From assembly GCA_003157745.1 (NCBI GenBank), contig PMKM01000093.1:8617-72616 (forward strand): DNA of 64,000 bases, in the 5' to 3' direction. Of the stretch, positions 51,801 through 60,505 are shown piece after piece. Every line of letters begins with the position of its first letter. Positions within the stretch are counted from its first letter, which is position 1. Source of the DNA: Bryobacterales bacterium. Lineage in GTDB: Bacteria > Acidobacteriota > Terriglobia > Bryobacterales > Bryobacteraceae. Below the pieces are notes generated by a model. That model had not been told where the DNA came from. It saw only the letters and a list, made by a program, of their open reading frames with translations, and did not search any database. A program made the position numbers and the translations under genes.

Positions 51801-52372
51801 CGTTCGGCCGCTCGCGCGCGTTCGGGTCGCACATGAGCCGCTGGGCCGATGCGGTGGCGGGCGGATGGTCGATCTCGAACATCACCACGATGCAGACCGG
51901 GCAGCACCTGTCGGGGGTATACTCCGGCTATTGCGGGTCCGGCACTAACTGCTACGGCAACGAGGCAGCCGACGTGGTCGGCGGGCAGGACGCCAACAGC
52001 GGAACGAAGACGACGGCCGAGTGGTTCAACACCGGTGCCTTCAGCACGGCGGACCTCAAGATCAAGGCCGTCAGCAACGATCCGACGCATCCGGGCGGCA
52101 TCTATCCGGGCCGCTTCGGCAACGCCGGCAAGGGCTCGATTCTCGGCCCGGGCATCGTCGCCGTCGACGCCGCCATGTTCAAGGACTTCGCCTTCACCGA
52201 GCGAACGCAGTTGCGCCTGGAAACGCAAATCACCAATATCATCAACCACGCGAACTTCGATAACCCGGTCACCGACGTCAACAGCGTCAACTATGGCCAG
52301 GTTCTCAACACGCTCACTGTCAACGATTCCGGCGCGCGCCGTGTCCTGCTCGGCCTGCGCCTGACCTTCTAG
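48899..52372 (+). CDS. TonB-dependent outer-membrane receptor, carboxypeptidase-regulatory-like N-terminus
   Basis: 1157 residues from a GTG with AAGGGAG upstream. A signal peptide (MVWILLGAMVACQISLGQ) is followed by a Cna-B/carboxypeptidase-regulatory-like domain at ~30-115 (FGSVVGTVTDSTGKVIAGAAVTLTATETN, SGLTRDNGVYEFPNLIPGRYQVAVEHPGF). A plug-like region (EISVDGIMTNSVRDNG, MEGIREVRVSSVSNSAEF, GDLTTITKSGSNEFHGSAFWNYN) and a large beta-barrel (DDWRVSQRVTLNLGIRYDIF, RIGVAWRPLRTDRLVIRGGYGMYY) end in a terminal strand (RRVLLGLRLTF). It imports large substrates, probably oligosaccharides given the neighbouring GH2 gene. This architecture is greatly expanded in Acidobacteriota. Confidence 0.92.
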   Translation: MQSRQKLFTRMVWILLGAMVACQISLGQSTFGSVVGTVTDSTGKVIAGAAVTLTATETNVKRSGLTRDNGVYEFPNLIPGRYQVAVEHPGFSPSITEPFALEARATERQDVELALAGVTASVTVTAALVNADNPMVSSAVTNKELTELPYNFRTENTSPLPSITVLPEVQMGNGQNMFSLSGGMAYQNEISVDGIMTNSVRDNGVASGEVAGRTGGAYNMFPSMEGIREVRVSSVSNSAEFVQMGDLTTITKSGSNEFHGSAFWNYNGNALNANPNYFTPDLVNPRRVNNDAGGSFGGPVTIPHVYNGHNRTFFFADYERLTIYSNTVSGATVPTADERKGLISSATPLINPLTGSAFATDSAGRYIVPVNSVSQKVLDKLIPAPNVGTNLYRFGFNSSTESNQYDIRGDQNFSSRHSIFARWTWKNSDDLSPDSFLVTSPLAMRSRSRNLAVADTYALRPNLLNEFRFGLTNADFDRQQTTTVKGADIIASLGLNSYVKNLPANTGTPYIQIAGYTNFGIAQPDSPIQRTLQFADNVTYSTGAHSFKAGVDFRRLRWSSRSNFTGADDFGVYSFDAALTGGTGNAVANFLLGLPSDSNQTASGPLVDGHTWHQGYFFQDDWRVSQRVTLNLGIRYDIFEPFTDAGGNITNFLRNTKNGDVVVPDEASLALAKPAFTEGIGTAKIYTAAQVGLPKTLRNTDLNNFAPRIGVAWRPLRTDRLVIRGGYGMYYTRILGDVFNSLTGIHTSDNVDFVNTYNASAHSYSMIWPNTSTNTAASVASPAGSQNFSTANDPNYKDPYTQQWSFTIERQLTSNQAVRVTYTGYHTEELTLAPDLNQIQPNTIGYKNMFISNADGSAMVVNPALGIADPRPYPNWHRVNTRDNGGMANYDDLTVQFTGALRRSGLHYSASYKFAKGITNVEPRNGGANFINEISSRTDDRFDTSYQRGQIQAIPNHRVTGNFVWNVPFGRSRAFGSHMSRWADAVAGGWSISNITTMQTGQHLSGVYSGYCGSGTNCYGNEAADVVGGQDANSGTKTTAEWFNTGAFSTADLKIKAVSNDPTHPGGIYPGRFGNAGKGSILGPGIVAVDAAMFKDFAFTERTQLRLETQITNIINHANFDNPVTDVNSVNYGQVLNTLTVNDSGARRVLLGLRLTF

Positions 52373-52380
52373 GCGAACCT

Positions 52381-52417
52381 CGCGCGGCGGGCTGCAAGTC
52401 GCACTGCCCGCCGCGCC
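52381..52417. terminator. GC-rich hairpin between convergent TonB receptor and GH2 genes
   Basis: An 11-bp perfect inverted repeat (GCGCGGCGGGC at 52382-52392, GCCCGCCGCGC at 52406-52416) starts ten bases after the receptor stop. There is no clear T-run, so intrinsic termination is only possible, but the placement between convergent genes fits. Confidence 0.5.
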
Positions 52418-52488
52418 GAAATCACTTCAAACGGATCTTCCGCGACGAAGCCCGACTAAATTCCCTGGTTGCGCCGGCAACCGTCGCG

Positions 52489-54795
52489 CTAGACCGTCTC
52501 CGCTGCCGCCGCGCCCACGCGAATCGTAATCGACCGGCTGCCCAGGAACGGGTGAGTCGCGGTCAGGTTCACCACACCGGACGTTTCCTTCGCCCGTACC
52601 CAGATGGCCGCCGCGCCGCCCGCCGGCACCAGCGGATTTTCGCCGACGATCTCGCCCGGACCGGTGAGCGAAAGCGCGATGGCGGCCGTCGCGAACGGGC
52701 GCAGGTTGCCGAATTCGTCCGTCAACAGGATGACCACGCGCGTCGCGTCCCGGCCGTCGCCGAGCAACTCCGCGTCGTCGGCAAGCACCTTGAAGTCCGC
52801 GTCTACTCCACTGCCCGAAAGCGTCAGCGTCTTGCGCAGCTTGCCGCCGATGTAGCCCTCGATCTTCAAATCGCCCCACGGCCGCAACGGCAGCTCGCCC
52901 AGGTCCATCGTGAATGGTGGGTGTTTCAGATGCGCGTAGGTCTTCCGGTCGGGATCGAGTTCCTGCCGCAACTCGCCGCACCAGTACACCTTGAGGTGGT
53001 CGCAATTAGAGAGGATCGGCACCTCGTGCACGCCGCCGGCGCCCGACCTGTCCCCCTGCGACAGGAAGAAGCCCGCCTGCAGGACGACCTCTTCTTCCGG
53101 GCTGCACTGCGAAGCGTAGAAGTACGCGGCCGGCTTCGGGATGCGGAAAATGTCCGACACGCCGTGATAGCAAATGTGGTCGCCGGAGCCGAAATTGAAA
53201 TGCGTGTTGTAGTCGAACGCGCACCAGCCGGTGCCGCCCGCATAGCGATTGTCCGAGGCGAGCTGGTTGTGCACGCGCGCGTGGCGCGCCACGTGTTCCG
53301 CCACCCGCTCGACGTTGTCGTTGCGTTTGGTCGAGAACGTGTGCCCGGCGAACTCGGTGTTCATATACTGCGCGTGGTTGGGCGGACGCAGCGGAAAGCC
53401 GAAATCGTTCATCGTCATCACGTCTTCGAGCAACTCCGTGTCGTAGAGGTAGCGGATGCCGCCGGTCTGGCGCGCGTCGTCGAGCGAGTGCGCCAGAGCG
53501 TTCGTGCGCGTGTAGAAATCGTGATTGTCCAGGCTCTCGTTGATGCGAACGCCCCACAGCACGATCGACGGATGGTTCCAATCGCGCCGGATCATCTCGC
53601 CCACATTGCGCACGGCCACGTCCTGCCAGGCCTTGTCGCCGATGTGCTGCCAGCCGGGGATTTCCTCTAGCACCAAGAGCCCGAGTTCGTCGCACGCGTC
53701 CAGGAAGGCCGGCGATTGCGGGTAGTGCGACGTGCGCACGATGTTCGCGTGCAACTCGCGCCGCAGAATCCACGCGTCGCGCCGCTGCACGCGCTCCGGC
53801 ATCGCCCCGCCCACGTAGGGAAACGTCTGGTGCCGGTTGAGCCCCATCAGCTTGACGCGTTCGCCGTTGAGCGTGAATCCATCCGGCGTATAGCGCGCCT
53901 CACGGAAGCCGATTCGCGTGCGGTATTCGTCGTCGGCGCCGGCGGCCGTCTTCAGCCGCACCACCACCGTGTACAGCTTCGGTCGTTGCAGATTCCAGAG
54001 TTCGATTTCGGGGAGCGATTCCAGCCGGATCTCGCGATACGCGGCCTGCGCCGTCGCCGTCGCGCTGGCCGTCTTCAGCACCTTCTCGCCATCGCGCAAT
54101 TCCGCGGTGAGCGTGGCCGGCCCCGCGATCGGCCCTTCGAGGTAGCAGCGCACCACGACCGACCGCTCGGCCGTCAGCGCCGCCACTGGCTTCGCATAGA
54201 CGTTGTCGATGAACGTCTCCGGCACCACGCGCAGCTCGACGCCGCGGTAGATGCCGCCAAAGGTCAGGTAGTCGATGTTGTCGCCGAACGGCGGAATGTC
54301 GGCGCGCTCGGTCGAATCCACTTCCACCGCGATCGTGTTGTCGGCGCCATACCGCAGGTACGGCCCAATCTCGAAGCGGAACGGCGTGTAGCCGCCCTTG
54401 TACTCGTCGAAGCGGTGCCCATTCACGGTCACCGTGGTGGCCGTCATGGCCCCGGCGAAATCCAGGAAGACGCGCTTCGCCTTCCACTCCGCGAGCGCGC
54501 GGAAGTGGCGCCGGTAGGCGGAGACGTACTGAAAGCTGCGTTCGTCGAAGCTGTGCCATGGCAGGCGCACGTTCGAGTGAGGCAGCGTGACGGGCTGCCA
54601 TGCTGCGTCGTTGAAATCCGCGGCCGCCACGCCGGGGGCCGTCTTGCCGCCGAATAGCCATCGACGGTTCAGTGGATATACGCGGCGCCCGGCATCCGCC
54701 TGCGCCGCCGCCCGTGTTTCCTGCGCCTCCAGCATGCCAGCCGCCGCCGTGCCCAGGAGGAACATACGCCTATCGATTTGTGGTTGGTCGCTCAT
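52489..54795 (-). CDS. Family 2 glycoside hydrolase (beta-galactosidase-like), Tat-type signal
   Basis: 768 residues from the ATG at 54795; an extension to 54864 is less likely. A twin-arginine-like signal (DRRMFLLGTAAAGML) leads into the GH2 sugar-binding domain (WQPVTLPHSNVRLPWHSF, VFLDFAGAMTATTVTVNGHRFDEYKGGYTPFRFEI), the immunoglobulin-like domain and the TIM barrel (FTLNGERVKLMGLNRHQTFPYVGGAMPE, NIVRTSHYPQSPAFLDACDELGLLVLEEIPGW, RDWNHPSIVLWGVRINES). In the last block GVRINES ends in the Glu expected for the acid/base. A C-terminal Ig-like domain closes the protein. It is convergent with the TonB receptor and probably works on the imported sugar. Confidence 0.9.
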   Translation of the reverse strand: MSDQPQIDRRMFLLGTAAAGMLEAQETRAAAQADAGRRVYPLNRRWLFGGKTAPGVAAADFNDAAWQPVTLPHSNVRLPWHSFDERSFQYVSAYRRHFRALAEWKAKRVFLDFAGAMTATTVTVNGHRFDEYKGGYTPFRFEIGPYLRYGADNTIAVEVDSTERADIPPFGDNIDYLTFGGIYRGVELRVVPETFIDNVYAKPVAALTAERSVVVRCYLEGPIAGPATLTAELRDGEKVLKTASATATAQAAYREIRLESLPEIELWNLQRPKLYTVVVRLKTAAGADDEYRTRIGFREARYTPDGFTLNGERVKLMGLNRHQTFPYVGGAMPERVQRRDAWILRRELHANIVRTSHYPQSPAFLDACDELGLLVLEEIPGWQHIGDKAWQDVAVRNVGEMIRRDWNHPSIVLWGVRINESLDNHDFYTRTNALAHSLDDARQTGGIRYLYDTELLEDVMTMNDFGFPLRPPNHAQYMNTEFAGHTFSTKRNDNVERVAEHVARHARVHNQLASDNRYAGGTGWCAFDYNTHFNFGSGDHICYHGVSDIFRIPKPAAYFYASQCSPEEEVVLQAGFFLSQGDRSGAGGVHEVPILSNCDHLKVYWCGELRQELDPDRKTYAHLKHPPFTMDLGELPLRPWGDLKIEGYIGGKLRKTLTLSGSGVDADFKVLADDAELLGDGRDATRVVILLTDEFGNLRPFATAAIALSLTGPGEIVGENPLVPAGGAAAIWVRAKETSGVVNLTATHPFLGSRSITIRVGAAAAETV

Positions 54796-54903
54796 AGAAG
54801 TACCGACTGATAGCCTAGCAAAAGTTGGGTGGAAACGCTTCCGCGATCCGCGGCATCCCGACAAAATATCAGACCAATCCTGAATTCCGAAGTTCGGTCG
54901 CCG

Positions 54904-55035
54904 TGTATCAGGGCACGGCTTGAGCCGTGCCGAAAGACGAAGTCATTACGGGGCTTCAGCCCCTGCGCGGGGCAGTGGCTAAAGCCCAGTCAAGTTCCTC
55001 ACAGTTCGGCACGGCTCAAGCCGTGCCCTGATACA
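54904..55035. repeat. 132-bp palindromic MITE-like element with 31-bp perfect inverted ends
   Basis: The terminal arms 54904-54934 and 55005-55035 are exact reverse complements (TGTATCAGGGCACGGCTTG at the left end). Each arm contains its own small palindrome (GCACGGCTTGAGCCGTGC), and the interior holds further stems (GGGGCTTCAGCCCC). It has no coding capacity. Outer flanks carry another inverted 14-mer (CTGAATTCCGAAGT near 54878 and its complement near 55090). This is typical of short structured elements scattered in Acidobacteria genomes. Movement in trans is assumed. Confidence 0.75.
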
Positions 55036-55283
55036 AAACCCGTGTTCCCAACGCCCTACGTCGTGGAAATGCAACTTCGCCGAAGTTGACTTCGGAATTC
55101 AGACCAATTGCGTAACCTTTTCCGCGATCGACGGTAAACAAGTCGAGAGATAAGACAGGGCTCCGTCGCGAATAACCGGCCTGAAGAGCCGGCTGGAGTA
55201 GTTGGCGATTGACGTGTGGTGACGCCCGCCGGAACTTCGGCGGCGCCGGCCACGTAAGATCACAGAGAATCACGGACGGTCGA

Positions 55284-57242
55284 ATGCAGAATTTACTTGC
55301 GGCTTTCGGGTACACCCTGCGGCAGTTCCGGCTATCGCCGGTATTCACTTCCTCCGCCGTGCTGACGTTGGGCCTGGGCATTGGCGGAACCACCGCGATC
55401 GGCACCTTGATCCACGCGGTCATGCTGCGTTCGCTGCCGGTTTCCGATCCCGCACTTTTGTATCGGATCGGCGATGGCGACAACTGCTGCGTGCAGGGCG
55501 GGCCGCAAGACCGGTGGGGGATGTTCTCGTACCCCTTCTACGAGCGCCTGAAGGCGGCGACGCCGGAATTCGAACAAGTGGCCGCATTCCAGGCGGGCGG
55601 GGCTCGCTTGAGCGTGCGGCGGGAAGGCACGACGAACGCCGCCCGGCCGCTGCGCTCCGAGTATGTGACGGGCAACTATTTCGACACGCTGGGCGTGAAG
55701 GCGTTTGGCGGGCGCGTGTTCACGCCGGCCGACGACCGGCCCTCCGCGGCTCCGGTGGTGGTGATCAGCCATCACTGCTGGCAGGCGGACTACGGAGCGG
55801 ACCCGTCGCTCGTGGGTTCCACGCTCGCGATCGACGGACATCCCTTCACGGTGGCAGGCGTGACGCCGCCGGGATTCTTCGGCGACACTCTGCGCGGCGA
55901 TCCTCCCGATATCTGGGTTCCCGTTCACCAGGAACCCACGATCGCCGGCGATAGCACGCTGCTGCACCAGTCGATCGCCGCATGGCTGCGCGTGATTGGC
56001 CGTCTGCACCCGGGTGCTTCTACGGCAGGCATGGCGCCGCGACTGACCGGAGTTCTGCGGCGGTGGTTGCAGTACGATTCCGGCTATCCATCGGACTGGA
56101 TGCCGGACCTGATCCGGGAGCTTCCCAAACAATCGATCGCCGTCGTCCCGGCGGGATCCGGAGTCGCGGAGATGAAGGAAGAATACGGCCGCAGCCTCCG
56201 GATTCTGATGGGGGTCTGCGTGATGGTGCTGTTGATCGCGTGCAGCAATGTCGCCAACCTGCTGCTGGTTCGCGCGGTGGCGCGGCGCAGGCAAACGGCC
56301 CTGCGCATCGCCGTCGGAGCCAGCCGAGGGCAACTCGTCTTCCAGGCACTGCTCGAAAGCACGTTGCTCGCGGTCGCCGGCGGCATCGCCGGACTGGTAG
56401 TTTCGGCGGCGGCCGCGCGCCTCTTGTTGGCGCTCGCATTCCGTAATGCGCACTTCCTCCCGATCAGCGTCGTCCCATCGCCGGCGGTGCTGGCGGCGGC
56501 GTTCGCGGTGTCTCTGCTCACCGGAATCCTCTTCGGCGCGGCGCCGGCCTGGTTCGCCACGCGGACCGATCCGGTGGAAGCTTTGCGCGGCACGGGCCGC
56601 GGCGTTGCCGATCATTCCGGGTTCACCCGCAAGGCATTGCTGGTCGTGCAGGCCGCCCTGTCCGTCGTGCTGGTGGCCGGCGCCACGATGCTGGCGCGCA
56701 GCCTCGACAGGCTCGAGCATCAGGACTTCGGCTATCGGACGGATGGACGCGTGGTGGTTTCGCTCAACAGGCCGCCGTCCACTTACACGTTGCCCGAACT
56801 CGAAGCGCTCTACCGGCGGATCGAAGAATCTCTGAACCGGTTGCCTGGCGTGAAGGGTTCGGGTCTTGCCCTGTACAACCCACTGACCAACAACTGGGGT
56901 GAAATGATTATCGTTTCCGGCCATCCCATGCCGAAGATGAGCGATGAGGCGGGCGCCTCCTGGGACCGGGTGAGCGCCGACTATCTGCAGAACTTCGGCA
57001 TGAGGGCACTGCGAGGGCGCGACTTCAGCAAGGCCGATAACGAGACGGCAGCGCCGGTCGCGATCGTCAACCAGGCTTTCGTGAAGCGCTTCTTCAAAAG
57101 CGGCGAGGACCCGCTGGGACAGCACTTCGGCCTCGATCTTCCGCAGAACGCCGGCACTTTCGTTGGCAGGCGAAAGCGCCTGCCCCACCTTGCTCAGGCG
57201 CCCAGACGAATACGCGCTATTCTGCATGACGCACTATGCTAG
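55284..57242 (+). CDS. ADOP-type ABC transporter permease, C-terminally truncated
   Basis: About 652 residues from the ATG at 55284 (MQNLLAAFGYTLRQFRLSP). It contains an FtsX/MacB-like N-terminal membrane helix (SSAVLTLGLGIGGTTAIGTLIHAVML), a MacB periplasmic core (YVTGNYFDTLGVKAFGGRVF), a three-helix FtsX block (LMGVCVMVLLIACSNVANLLLVRAVARRRQTALRIAVGAS) and the start of the second core (RGRDFSKADN, AIVNQAFVKRFF). Homologues of this type run to ~800 residues with a second FtsX block. Here similarity stops at LPQNAGTF near 57160, where a GGCAGGCG-AAAG-CGCCTGCC hairpin begins and the frame ends in foreign codons. It is probably inactive. Confidence 0.8.
   Translation: MQNLLAAFGYTLRQFRLSPVFTSSAVLTLGLGIGGTTAIGTLIHAVMLRSLPVSDPALLYRIGDGDNCCVQGGPQDRWGMFSYPFYERLKAATPEFEQVAAFQAGGARLSVRREGTTNAARPLRSEYVTGNYFDTLGVKAFGGRVFTPADDRPSAAPVVVISHHCWQADYGADPSLVGSTLAIDGHPFTVAGVTPPGFFGDTLRGDPPDIWVPVHQEPTIAGDSTLLHQSIAAWLRVIGRLHPGASTAGMAPRLTGVLRRWLQYDSGYPSDWMPDLIRELPKQSIAVVPAGSGVAEMKEEYGRSLRILMGVCVMVLLIACSNVANLLLVRAVARRRQTALRIAVGASRGQLVFQALLESTLLAVAGGIAGLVVSAAAARLLLALAFRNAHFLPISVVPSPAVLAAAFAVSLLTGILFGAAPAWFATRTDPVEALRGTGRGVADHSGFTRKALLVVQAALSVVLVAGATMLARSLDRLEHQDFGYRTDGRVVVSLNRPPSTYTLPELEALYRRIEESLNRLPGVKGSGLALYNPLTNNWGEMIIVSGHPMPKMSDEAGASWDRVSADYLQNFGMRALRGRDFSKADNETAAPVAIVNQAFVKRFFKSGEDPLGQHFGLDLPQNAGTFVGRRKRLPHLAQAPRRIRAILHDALC
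57165..57184. repeat. Short hairpin at the truncation point of the ADOP gene
   Basis: GGCAGGCG (57165-57172), loop AAAG, CGCCTGCC (57177-57184): a perfect 8-bp stem exactly where the permease loses homology. It may be the end of a small repetitive element that broke the gene. Confidence 0.4.
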
Positions 57243-57295
57243 GGCCGGGCCTCTCATACTGCCAGGACGGTCGCGGCACGACAGCTCTGCCGAGG

Positions 57296-57799
57296 TCAAG
57301 ACTTGGGTTTCTCGATCGACGTCACCTTATCGTCGGAGACGTGGACTTGGAACGGCCCGTCTTTGCCCGAATAGCTAAGAGAGCGTCCCGCATCGTCCAT
57401 AATCTCCATGGTTGGAGGGCCGAAACGGCGAACCATTTCCGCGTAACTTAGACCCGCCTGGATCCCGCCGGGATCCTCCCAGTTCTGCGTGGGCGGCGGC
57501 GGGATATGCGAGGAACGCAACCGGGCCTTGGCCGCCGGTATGGTACGCTTGGCCGGCACCTGGACGGTGACCGTTCCGCCTGGCTTCGCGTCCGAATCGT
57601 GTTGCCAGTCTCCGACTGTCTTTTCGAGACTGCCCGCAAGCCCGTTGAGCGCCTCGCCGATGCCTCTGGCGGGAGCCGCGGTCGTAACCGCGCCTGCCGC
57701 GCCAAGGCCAGCCTCCACCGTCGCCTGTCCCGCCGCTGTGCCAGTCATCACCAGGCACAGCAGGAAGACAACCCATAAGCATGCAACCGATCGCGCCAT
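57296..57799 (-). CDS. Exported hypothetical protein, BamE-like C-terminus
   Basis: About 167 residues from the ATG at 57799, chosen because it begins a clean signal peptide (MARSVACLWVVFLLCLVMTG). Starts at 57826 or further upstream are possible. A Gly/Ala-rich middle is followed by a C-terminal unit (GLSYAEMVRRFGPPTMEIMDDAG, RSLSYSGKDGPFQVHVSDDKVTSIEK) that resembles the small BamE/SmpA-type fold. Function unknown. It is the reverse-strand neighbour of the truncated permease. Confidence 0.6.
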   Translation of the reverse strand: MARSVACLWVVFLLCLVMTGTAAGQATVEAGLGAAGAVTTAAPARGIGEALNGLAGSLEKTVGDWQHDSDAKPGGTVTVQVPAKRTIPAAKARLRSSHIPPPPTQNWEDPGGIQAGLSYAEMVRRFGPPTMEIMDDAGRSLSYSGKDGPFQVHVSDDKVTSIEKPKS

Positions 57800-57912
57800 G
57801 ACACGTACCCCACGCCAGTGTGTCATGGGCCCGGCGCCCGCGTCACTATCATCGAAGGTTAACCAGCCGTTCGCCGCAAGTAAGTGGGCGACGGATACCA
57901 GTTCCATGCGGA

Positions 57913-59325
57913 CTAATCGCGCGCTGGACTGCTCTTCTTCGAGGAGACACTCTCCGGCCGCGCCGTGGATGAGTGAGCCGAGACCCAAGTCGCCGCCCGT
58001 CCCGCAGCCGCGTAGAGGTTCAGGCGGGAATAGACGCCGAAGGGTGTGCCATTGTCGAGGAAGCCGCCGCCGGGGCCTTCGGTCTCCGTCAGGATCTGGT
58101 CGGCCTGTTCCAACGTCAACGCCGGGAAGGCGAGCTTCAAAAGATATCCGGCCTCGGGAGCGAGCTTGCCGACGTCCTCCACCTGGTGAGCGTTTGCAGC
58201 ATAGACGACCGGCAAATCATAGGTCTCGGTAGAGGCATAAAACGCCTCGTTGGCCGCGGGACTATTGAACCGGCCGGTATCCTCGTGGGCGCACTCTGCG
58301 ATGGTTTTGCCGCATGCCGCCTGTAAGACCTTGATCGTCTCGGCGCGCGCCGCCGCGATCGCGGCCTGGAAGTCCTTGATGGGCGGAACACCCTGCAACG
58401 GCTGGCCCACGTAAGCCGGGTCATTGGCGAGGAGATGCGCCAGATCGTAGGTCGCCAGCGTTCGACCGCCCATCACATCCATCGCGTAATGCGCTCCCAC
58501 CAGGATGCGGTCATTGCCGTACTCCGCGCCGCGCGCGATCATCTCCTGGTATCGTTCCGGCACCAGGATAGCCAGCAGCAGCGCGCCCGTGTAGCCATAG
58601 GTGGTGTGACCGCTCGGGAAAGAAGGGCTATTGATCAGGTTCATGACCGGCCCGCGGTTGTAGACCCAGTTATCCGCCGGATTGTTGAAGTAATCCTGCC
58701 CGACGATCCGCGTAATGCCGGGCTCGGTTTGAAAGGGGCGCGAGTTGCCGTAGGCGTCGGCCCCGGAAGTGCCAGCCGGAAGGCCGTAGCTCTTGCCATA
58801 GATATCGGTGTCTCCGCCAAGTCCCGTGAGGATCGCCATCGCCTCGCTCGAGACTGGCGCGGTTCCGTTCGTGGTTGCGTTGGCGAAGAAATACTTGCCG
58901 GAGTTTGAATTCGCTCCCGTGGTCGCGTTCGCATAGGCGATGACGTCGTCGACGGCCGGGGACAGGCTTGTGAAATGGGTCTGATCGATGTAGTGGGCAC
59001 GGGCCACGTATCCGGCGCCGAGCGTGGTCCCCAGTCCGTCCGCCAGTTCGGCGAGGTTGTCATACGTAATAAAGACATCGCGAAGCGCCTGTTGCTGCTG
59101 CTCCGCGAGAGGCAGAAGCGTGGCCTGCCGAATCGTTCCGTTTTGAATGCCGCCTGTGACGACGAAGTTGGCTCCGATCGCCGCTCTTCCTTCCGGAGAC
59201 TTCGACAGCACAGTAACTGGAGCGAGTCCCCGGAGCACGGTCATATCGGTGGCCGATTGCGCTCCCGCCTGGAAGTGCAGGAGCGCGCTCAGCGCTCCCA
59301 GCACCAGAAGTGTCTTGCCTGCCAT
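57913..59325 (-). CDS. Exported PAP2/vanadium-haloperoxidase-family protein
   Basis: About 470 residues from the ATG at 59325 with a signal peptide ([18 protein letters not shown]). The PAP2/haloperoxidase active-site pieces are present: [17 protein letters not shown] (motif 2, His) and [16 protein letters not shown] (motif 3, His). The basic first motif is less obvious. The family includes acid phosphatases and vanadium haloperoxidases. Extracellular location and length fit a haloperoxidase-like exported enzyme; the actual reaction cannot be told. Confidence 0.8.
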   Translation of the reverse strand: MAGKTLLVLGALSALLHFQAGAQSATDMTVLRGLAPVTVLSKSPEGRAAIGANFVVTGGIQNGTIRQATLLPLAEQQQQALRDVFITYDNLAELADGLGTTLGAGYVARAHYIDQTHFTSLSPAVDDVIAYANATTGANSNSGKYFFANATTNGTAPVSSEAMAILTGLGGDTDIYGKSYGLPAGTSGADAYGNSRPFQTEPGITRIVGQDYFNNPADNWVYNRGPVMNLINSPSFPSGHTTYGYTGALLLAILVPERYQEMIARGAEYGNDRILVGAHYAMDVMGGRTLATYDLAHLLANDPAYVGQPLQGVPPIKDFQAAIAAARAETIKVLQAACGKTIAECAHEDTGRFNSPAANEAFYASTETYDLPVVYAANAHQVEDVGKLAPEAGYLLKLAFPALTLEQADQILTETEGPGGGFLDNGTPFGVYSRLNLYAAAGRAATWVSAHSSTARPESVSSKKSSPARD

Positions 59326-59539
59326 GTTGTCACCCAATTCCTTTCGGCGTTTTGTTACAAACGCCCTCAATGTACCACTACCGGCGCATCGTCGTCACAC
59401 GGACGCTTCCCGGCGGACCGGTCACGGTATCCGGCTCATTTCCCCAAGCGATTTGCGATGCCGGTACACTGGCGTTTGGGAGCAGGGGCTGCCCGATACC
59501 CAAACGAAGTTGGAGGCAAGTGTGCCTGACGATTCGCGG

Positions 59540-60224
59540 CCGCCGGACCGGTGCGGGGGTGAGATCCTGACCGCCACGGCCCGAACCCGCAGCGCAGCCG
59601 GAACCGTGATCGACGGGTACCATCGCGACACTCCCCAGGTGCTGGCGCAACAGTGGCCGGTATTCAGCCGCGGCAGTTTCGCCCAGGACGCCGGCGTGCG
59701 CGTCGACCCCGGTGCCCTGGTCTTCACCATCGAGGAAAAGAGCATGGGTGCTTTCGCCAAGAGCGGCAGCCGGCCGATCGAGGGCGTGATCCGCGTCGCC
59801 GAACGGCCGCGCGCGCCCGGGCTCTGGCTGCTCGACAGCGTTCCCGATCCGCACTTCATGCAGTTCGGCTACACCAATCCGAATGACACCGAAGGCATCA
59901 TGGACCTGCTCTCCACCGGCGCGCAGTTGGTCCTGTTCGTGACCGGCCGCGGCAGCGTGACCGGCAGCGCCATCGGCCCCATCGTCAAGGTGACCGGGAA
60001 TTCGGCCACCTTTAAGAAGATGCGCGACGATATGGACTTCGACGCCGGCCGCCTGCTCGATGGCTCGGTCACGATGGCCCCGGGCCACCGGCGAATTGCT
60101 CGACCTGGTAGTCCGCGTGGCCGCGGGCGAGCCCAGCCGTCCCGAAGCGCTCGGCCACCGCGAATACTTCATCATGTACAAACATCAATCGTCACCGGAT
60201 CTGAGGGCGGGCTGCCATGCCTGA
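59540..60224 (+). pseudogene. Fused remnants of RraA-like and UxaA-like sugar-acid genes
   Basis: The frame near 59540-59730 resembles the end of an RraA-family protein ([40 protein letters not shown]). From ~59731 it switches in frame to the C-terminal half of a UxaA/altronate-dehydratase-like protein ([58 protein letters not shown]). Near 60080 a one-base shift is needed to read on ([20 protein letters not shown], ending EYFIMYKHQ) to a TGA at 60222-60224. No start belongs to it. It is a deleted, decaying hexuronate/sugar-acid operon. Confidence 0.65.
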
Positions 60225-60340
60225 CGCCGCGTTTTCGCTCGATGGCGAGCTGGCCCTGATCACCGGCGGCGGCACCGGCCCGGGGTTGGCCATCGCGCAG
60301 GAGTTTGTCAAAGCCGGGGCGCGCGCGCGGACTGTCCTCC
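60217..60340 (+). pseudogene. 5' fragment of a short-chain dehydrogenase gene
   Basis: ATG at 60217 overlaps the UxaA stop (ATGCCTGA). The first ~37 codons are an SDR start ([31 protein letters not shown]) with the GxxxGxG cofactor loop. The similarity then ends and the frame runs to a stop at 60474 in unrelated sequence. Together with the preceding remnants it indicates one degraded operon. Confidence 0.6.
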
Positions 60341-60505
60341 AATCCATTGGCGCCGTGGGCTGGGCAGCGTCGCGGGCGGGTGGACCTCTGGCGCGCTGGT
60401 CCGCCGCGGCGCGCCCGTGCCGCGCGCGCTCCTGTTGCTTTCCCAATGAAAATGTGGCATCCTCGTGTTGGTAAGCCAAATGACAGCCACCGGGGACGAA
60501 GCCGC

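Noticed and set aside
55332-57227. 631-codon open frame antisense to the truncated ADOP permease
   Set aside because: His/Arg/Gln-rich shadow translation with no family resemblance.
59378-60181. 267-codon minus-strand frame over the RraA/UxaA remnants
   Set aside because: The plus strand shows recognisable RraA and UxaA sequence; the minus frame is a shadow.
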